Positions 49,422-53,169 of a stretch of DNA of 53,169 bases are shown one piece after another. The DNA comes from an uncultured Myxococcales bacterium (GTDB lineage Bacteria > Myxococcota_A > Bradymonadia > UBA7976 > VGTA01). The notes beneath the pieces are model-generated. The model ran no database searches and was not told the origin of the DNA. It saw nothing but the letters and a program-made list of their open reading frames with translations. The stretch is from positions 1 to 53,169 of the forward strand of contig CAKZRU010000161.1 in assembly GCA_937146725.1 (NCBI GenBank). The letters are read 5' to 3'. Numbering within the stretch: the stretch's first letter is position 1; each line of letters starts with the position of its first letter. The position numbers and the translations under genes were made by a program.

Positions 49422-50780
49422 TTAACTCCATTGCTTAAGCTTTCTTTGCAAAGTTCGACGATTAACCCCCAAAATCCGTGCGACTAAAGAAAGGTTTTCA
49501 TAGCGTTCAAGCAATTTCGTAATATGCAACTTTTCGATATCTTCGAGCGACATATCACTACCTAATAAAGTTTGGCTTTGATGAAGCAACTGGCTTGGTT
49601 CTTGTTTACAATGTTCATGACTTTCAAATGGACTATTGGAAAGGATATTTTCGATGCGACTTAAATCGATTTCAAAGGGGGTCTTCTGAGAGTCGCTTTC
49701 CATATGTGCAATCACTGCTAAGCGTCGAGCTAAGTTTACCACTTCTCGTGCGTTACCAGGCCATAAATACTGATTTAGCATTTCCAACGCTTTTGGTTGC
49801 AAGCTAATCTTTTTTGTAGAAACTCGATTAATCCAATACTCTAAGATAAGCCTTGCATCTTCTCCGCGTTGACTAAGGGTATTTAAATTAATGGGCAGTG
49901 CCATAAGCCTGTAAAAGAGGTCTTGCCGAAAGCGACCTTCTTTCACTTCAACTGCAAGCTGTCGTGAACAAGCAACTATGATTCGACCATCAAAGGCTCT
50001 TTCTTCTCCGCCAAGTGGCCGATATACTTTCTGATCAATAAAATGAAGTAATTTAGACTGTAAATCTAAACTGAGTTCATCGAGTTCATCTAAAAATAAT
50101 GTACCGCCCATAGCTTGCTCAACTAGGGCTGTATTCATGGGTTGCTCTCTTAAATCTCCAAACAGTAATTCTTCAAAGCGCTCTGCCGGTAAAATGGACA
50201 TATTTACAGAAACAAAGGGAGCTACCTGCAAGCTTGACTGGCCCTTTTGAGTGTAAGTTTCTTGATGAAGCGCTTTTGCTACAACCTCTTTACCGCTACC
50301 GGTTGGTCCGCTAATTAAAACTAAATCTTTATGATTAGCTAATTCTACAATCATTGATCTAATTTGTTGAGCACTACTGCTTTCACCAATGAAAGGAATA
50401 TCATTGGAACCAAGCTGGCCTTGCTGATATGCCTGTAAAATCATGGGCTCAAGATCATCAGCGTCGATCGGTTTATTTAAAAAGGTATAAGCACCGGACT
50501 TCATCGCCTCTACTGCTTCAGGAACCGCCCCATGACCAGTAAGCATAATCACTGGCACAGTGCGGCGAATCGTCTGTTTTAAGACTTCTAAACCGGAAAT
50601 CTTAGGCATCTTTAAGTCCAAGATGGCGACACTAGCCTCATCGGCATCTAACAAGGCTTGAACTGCCTGCTCGCTCTCATTGATGACTGTAACACTAAAG
50701 GACCTTCTTCTTAAGGCCTTAGAGAGTGCCATACAAAATCTTTGGTCATCATCAATGATTAAAACATGAGGCTTAGTCAT
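49422..50780 (-). CDS. NtrC-like response regulator lacking the GAFTGA loop
   Basis: This 452-residue protein has a receiver domain (1-118; phosphoacceptor Asp55 in AILDLKMPK, Lys103 in LNKPID), an AAA+ domain (about 130-365) and a Fis-type helix-turn-helix at the C-terminus (NLSLVARILGVNRRTLQRKL). Walker A is GPTGSGKE (158-165) and Walker B GGTLFLDELDEL (225-236). Between FEELLFG and the Walker B strand, where sigma-54 activators have GAFTGA, it reads DLREQPMNTALVEQAM. It therefore probably does not activate sigma-54. The RRTLQRKL helix resembles that of RegA/PrrA. It lies directly upstream of the act-cta operon. No partner histidine kinase is in the window. Confidence 0.9.
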   Translation of the reverse strand: MTKPHVLIIDDDQRFCMALSKALRRRSFSVTVINESEQAVQALLDADEASVAILDLKMPKISGLEVLKQTIRRTVPVIMLTGHGAVPEAVEAMKSGAYTFLNKPIDADDLEPMILQAYQQGQLGSNDIPFIGESSSAQQIRSMIVELANHKDLVLISGPTGSGKEVVAKALHQETYTQKGQSSLQVAPFVSVNMSILPAERFEELLFGDLREQPMNTALVEQAMGGTLFLDELDELSLDLQSKLLHFIDQKVYRPLGGEERAFDGRIIVACSRQLAVEVKEGRFRQDLFYRLMALPINLNTLSQRGEDARLILEYWINRVSTKKISLQPKALEMLNQYLWPGNAREVVNLARRLAVIAHMESDSQKTPFEIDLSRIENILSNSPFESHEHCKQEPSQLLHQSQTLLGSDMSLEDIEKLHITKLLERYENLSLVARILGVNRRTLQRKLKQWS

Positions 50781-50831
50781 TAAATATCCTTTTAAAAAAG
50801 CAACTTAAGCAACGAGCTACAACCATTATAT

Positions 50832-50849
50832 TTGATCAAGCTTGATCAA
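50832..50849. promoter_or_regulatory. 18-bp perfect palindrome in the divergent promoter region
   Basis: TTGATCAAGCTTGATCAA is perfectly self-complementary. Degenerate copies of the half-site CTTGA(T/C)CAA continue to 50871 (CTTGACCAA, then CTTGACAA). A TATAAT reading toward the response regulator gene lies at 50830-50825, and another TATAAT on the plus strand at 50872-50877. The palindrome sits between them, well placed to control one or both genes. Confidence 0.5.
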
Positions 50850-51001
50850 TCTCTTGACCAAAGCTTGACAATATAATCTTTTAAACCCTTGAACTTAAAT
50901 CATATCTTTATCAAAGTATTCATAAGTTGTCATTGTCATCACATGACTAAATGAATGACATATGGTCTTGCACATTTTCTTACTTGCATCATGGAGTACA
51001 C

Positions 51002-51859
51002 TTGGACAGCACACTAATATATTCAGAAGTTCTTTCACGAATCGCCCTTGGATCGGAAGCCTTTCTGCTTTTACTGATCGCCTTTCTATTTAAAGCCATG
51101 ATCACTCATCGGGGATATACTGAGCAAGTACACAAGCTCACCCAGGAAGATAATCTTGCTTCAGCAGTTGACGTCAGTACCTATCTTTTCGCTGTACTAG
51201 TCACTCTATTAGATAGTTTGGCACTTGAAGGAGAAAGTTTAATCAGTCAAGCCTCTGATGTCGCTTATATTGGTGTTGCCATCATCATTATGATTGAACT
51301 TTCACAGCAAATCACCGATCGACTTCTTTTTAAGGGGATTTCGATCCAAGAACAAATCCATAAGCATGCGAATCTATCAGTTGCTTTGGCACGAGGTGCT
51401 TTAGTGATCGCCATTTCAATGATGGTTCGAGGTGTTTTAGCCAACCCACAACCATGGCTCACTCTCGCTCCATGGCTATTTATTGGTTTGATATGTATTG
51501 CTCTTTTAGGCGCCTTCTTTCAGTGGCTTACACCTTATGATGATCTAGAAGAAATCAATCAAAATAACTTAGCTGCCGCCTTACCGTTAGCCGGTGCTTG
51601 GCTTGCCTCAGGCATCACCGTTGAAGCGGCAATCACAGGAGAAAGTACAAACCTACTGAGTGAGTTAGTCGCAGTAGGGCTTTACCTAGTCTTTGCAGGT
51701 GCAGTCATGCTTGCTGTTCGCTTTTGCCTGCGCAATCTTTTATTCAGAGGCGTTGACTTAAACAAGGAAATCACCCAAGACCGTAACAGTGGCGTTGGGC
51801 TTATTGAGGCTATACTCTATCTTTGTGTTGCCGAAGTGATTTGCTTTTTTCTCAGTTGA
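51002..51859 (+). CDS. DUF350-family membrane protein (two tandem DUF350 units)
   Basis: A TTG at 51002 with GGAG 5 bases upstream is the best-supported start; the frame also extends to an ATG at 50951, which lacks a ribosome-binding site. The 285-residue product has about eight helices arranged as two related halves. Each half has an acidic loop before a helix: EDNLASAVDVSTYLFAVLV in the first and INQNNLAAALPLAGAWLASGI in the second. This is the usual DUF350 repeat. The family is common but of unclear function. It is divergent from the response regulator. Confidence 0.82.
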   Translation: MDSTLIYSEVLSRIALGSEAFLLLLIAFLFKAMITHRGYTEQVHKLTQEDNLASAVDVSTYLFAVLVTLLDSLALEGESLISQASDVAYIGVAIIIMIELSQQITDRLLFKGISIQEQIHKHANLSVALARGALVIAISMMVRGVLANPQPWLTLAPWLFIGLICIALLGAFFQWLTPYDDLEEINQNNLAAALPLAGAWLASGITVEAAITGESTNLLSELVAVGLYLVFAGAVMLAVRFCLRNLLFRGVDLNKEITQDRNSGVGLIEAILYLCVAEVICFFLS

Positions 51860-51955
51860 TTCAATGATCAAGAATCCAAAGCTTTAAGCCGGAAATTGGA
51901 AGCTACGAAATGTTTAGCAAGCTTGAAGCAGGGAACTGAAATATGTAACCCAAAT

Positions 51956-51975
51956 CAAATTCTGGCGAGAGATAT
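51956..51975 (+). repeat. 20-bp direct repeat, copy 1, upstream of the MAGE lipoprotein
   Basis: CAAATTCTGGCGAGAG followed by A-TAT recurs at 53150-53169 with one mismatch in 20. Copy 1 ends 35 bases before the lipoprotein ATG, so it is probably a shared promoter or regulator site. Confidence 0.75.
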
Positions 51976-52010
51976 ATTGTCAGTAAGTATTTCTATCAAT
52001 GAGGTATGTT

Positions 52011-52205
52011 ATGACTAAAACGATTATGAGCTTAATCGGTTTTATATGCTTATTACATGCGTGTGATGACCCTACTACTAAACTCCCATCAACAGGTGGT
52101 ACTCAAGAGGACCTAGAAGCCGGTATTGTTATTATTGTAGTTAGTGACGAAGCAATGGCCGGTGAACCAATAGCCGGTGAACCAATAGCCGGTGTGAACC
52201 AATAG
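52011..52205 (+). CDS. N-terminal part of a frameshifted MAGE-repeat lipoprotein
   Basis: The ATG at 52011 has GAGG at 52001-52004. It opens a lipoprotein signal with lipobox LLHAC ([20 protein letters not shown]), an acidic spacer and the first pentapeptide repeats [14 protein letters not shown] 2-nt insertion (GGTGTGAA instead of GGTGAA, at about 52193-52196) in the third 15-bp repeat changes the frame and gives VNQ and a TAG stop at 52203-52205. Removing two bases joins it to the following frame and yields one intact protein of about 351 residues. This is therefore a disrupted or phase-off gene, or a sequencing error. Confidence 0.75.
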   Translation: MTKTIMSLIGFICLLHACDDPTTKLPSTGGTQEDLEAGIVIIVVSDEAMAGEPIAGEPIAGVNQ

Positions 52206-52330
52206 CCGGTGAACCAATAGCCGGTGAACAAATGGCCGGTGAACAAATGGCCGGTGAACAAATGGCCGGTGAACAAATGGCCGGTGAACAAATGGCCGGT
52301 GAACCAATGGCCGGTGAACCAATGGCCGGT
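52155..52330 (+). repeat. 15-bp tandem repeats encoding (M/I)AGE(P/Q)
   Basis: Eleven full units start at 52155, 52170, 52185, 52202, 52217, 52232, 52247, 52262, 52277, 52292 and 52307, with a partial twelfth from 52322. All are 15 bp except the third (52185-52201), which is 17 bp. Three codon variants (ATAGCC..CCA, ATGGCC..CAA, ATGGCC..CCA) cluster in blocks, showing stepwise expansion. Confidence 0.95.
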
Positions 52331-53068
52331 TCAAGTGCAATTGATACAGATGGTGATGGCTTGCTTGATACTCAAGATAACTGTCCAAGCTTAGCCAATA
52401 GGGATCAATCCGATTTGGATGAAGATGGTCTTGGTGATGCCTGTGATACTGATTGGGATGGTGACCATGTTCTAAATGCAGAGGATAACTGCCCAAGAGT
52501 CTTTAATGATGACCAAGCTGACTTGGACATAGACGGTATTGGAGATGCTTGTGATACCTCTGAGAATACCTTTATTCCGGTTGATAGTAGTGCACCTCGT
52601 GGTACCTGTGCAAATCCTGTAATCATGCCAGGCTATAATCTCTACATTGAGGATGCCTCGATTGCTAATAAGCGTATGGCGGTCGCAAACTGTAATGGAG
52701 ATTTTTCGTCAGACTTAATTTTAGCGAGTCAAACCGGTTTAGGGAGCGAGGTTGTATTTGCCTTTACTGTACCTAATGATCAACGGGTACACTTTACCAC
52801 GGAACTCAGCTACTTTGCACCTGTGGTCTATGTCTTTGAAAACAATTGTATAGAAGGCCAAGTCATTGCTAACTACTGTGATCAAAGTATTTTAGGCCTT
52901 TTGGGCGAACCCCCTCGTCCGCTTGACCTGAGCTTTGATGCTCAAGCAAATACAGTCTATTACGTTGTGCTTGACACCAAAAATGATTTACTTGAACTCC
53001 TAGAACTATCTGGTGGAGTAGACCTAGAAGCAATCCCATTTATCTTGAACTTTAGTTCGGTTAACTAG
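52232..53068 (+). CDS. Main part of the MAGE-repeat lipoprotein with thrombospondin type 3 repeats
   Basis: The frame is open from about 52196 and its first ATG is at 52232. It has seven MAGE pentapeptides and then two calcium-binding thrombospondin type 3 repeats ([45 protein letters not shown]). A C-terminal beta-rich domain of about 175 residues has two cysteine pairs. MAGE- or GE-rich linkers behind a lipobox followed by TSP3 units are typical of surface lipoproteins of Bradymonadales-like bacteria as I recall them. On its own this reading frame lacks a signal peptide and would stay in the cytoplasm if translated, so the frameshift matters. No ribosome-binding site precedes 52232. Confidence 0.8.
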   Translation: MAGEQMAGEQMAGEQMAGEQMAGEPMAGEPMAGSSAIDTDGDGLLDTQDNCPSLANRDQSDLDEDGLGDACDTDWDGDHVLNAEDNCPRVFNDDQADLDIDGIGDACDTSENTFIPVDSSAPRGTCANPVIMPGYNLYIEDASIANKRMAVANCNGDFSSDLILASQTGLGSEVVFAFTVPNDQRVHFTTELSYFAPVVYVFENNCIEGQVIANYCDQSILGLLGEPPRPLDLSFDAQANTVYYVVLDTKNDLLELLELSGGVDLEAIPFILNFSSVN

Positions 53069-53149
53069 TTTAAAATCGAAGTCAAGCAAAAAAATCACCA
53101 TAAATCTTAAGCATTTCCAAACTTTTTAAATAAATCACGCAACAAAATC

Positions 53150-53169
53150 CAAATTCTGGCGAGAGGTAT
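53150..53169 (+). repeat. 20-bp direct repeat, copy 2, at the window edge
   Basis: CAAATTCTGGCGAGAG followed by G-TAT matches 51956-51975 at 19 of 20 positions. By analogy with copy 1, a further gene, perhaps a related lipoprotein, should begin about 35 bases past the window end. Confidence 0.75.

Noticed and set aside
49422..50780. Calling the response regulator a sigma-54 activator and predicting a -24/-12 promoter for actA
   Set aside because: The GAFTGA loop is missing and no GG-N10-GC promoter was found upstream of actA.
52103..52496. Minus-strand frames with repeated VHRPF or FTGHL peptides
   Set aside because: They are antisense readings of the 15-bp MAGE repeats; repeats without stops create long open frames on both strands.
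51956..53169. 20-bp direct repeats considered as a target-site duplication or attachment sites of a mobile element
   Set aside because: No transposase, integrase or terminal inverted repeats lie between them; placement before gene starts fits a regulatory element better.
1..53169. tRNA, rRNA or riboswitch genes
   Set aside because: No intergenic stretch showed a convincing T-loop, rRNA core or known riboswitch pattern by eye.

Overview
The window looks like chromosomal DNA of a Gram-negative, aerobic, AT-leaning bacterium. Lipoproteins with lipoboxes, a TonB-dependent receptor and an outer-membrane-barrel-like protein indicate an outer membrane. A complete alternative complex III plus caa3 oxidase operon indicates aerobic respiration. 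A MAGE(P/Q)-repeat lipoprotein with thrombospondin type 3 repeats, kinase-AAA-TPR proteins and a phosphatidylcholine synthase are reminiscent of Myxococcota/deltaproteobacterial lineages such as Bradymonadales; that placement is inference only. No rRNA, tRNA, transposase, integrase or CRISPR array was seen.

Layout: (1) 1-4740, minus strand: a lipoprotein, an SDR oxidoreductase and a saxitoxin-cluster-like set (SxtJ-like membrane protein, a 49-residue DUF5989-like protein, NodU-type carbamoyltransferase, membrane-anchored SGNH/GDSL protein cut by the window edge). (2) 4910-12085, plus strand: a metal island. It has an ArsR/SmtB regulator with an exact SmtB-type alpha-5 zinc site, a His-rich duplicated protein, a TonB-dependent receptor with a TonB C-terminal domain fused to its N-terminus, and two lipoproteins, the second carrying an EF-hand-like loop and a His/Glu repeat tail. 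A small membrane protein and a beta-barrel-like protein follow. (3) 12123-18764, minus: a 1693-residue membrane protein of unknown function behind an in-frame fusion of a crotonase-fold domain to thymidylate kinase. (4) 18848-29063, plus: phosphatidylcholine synthase, HAD phosphatase, exported MsrB, an inositol-monophosphatase-like protein, SPOUT RNA methyltransferase, MutM, GlmU, a DUF2231-like membrane protein and a GAF-GAF-PAS class III cyclase. (5) 29101-33944, minus: a Ser/Thr kinase-AAA-repeat protein and a stand-alone MurG. (6) 34145-35152, plus: a CarH/LitR-type B12 photoreceptor regulator. (7) 35336-49115, minus: actABCDEF, cytochrome c, sco, ctaCDEF, encoding quinol oxidation by ACIII and electron transfer through cytochromes c to an A2-type oxidase. 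(8) 49422-50780, minus: a response regulator directly upstream of actA, with two GCGNC-N5-GNCGC boxes between them. (9) 50951-53169, plus: a DUF350 membrane protein and a frameshifted MAGE-repeat lipoprotein flanked by a 20-bp direct repeat.

The most interesting items are the zinc-sensor/His-rich/TonB-fused-receptor island, the respiratory operon with a GAFTGA-less NtrC-like regulator and RegA/PrrA-like boxes, the crotonase-thymidylate kinase fusion, the giant unknown membrane protein, and the 2-nt frameshift inside the 15-bp repeats of the last lipoprotein. All functional calls come from reading the sequence; no database search was run.
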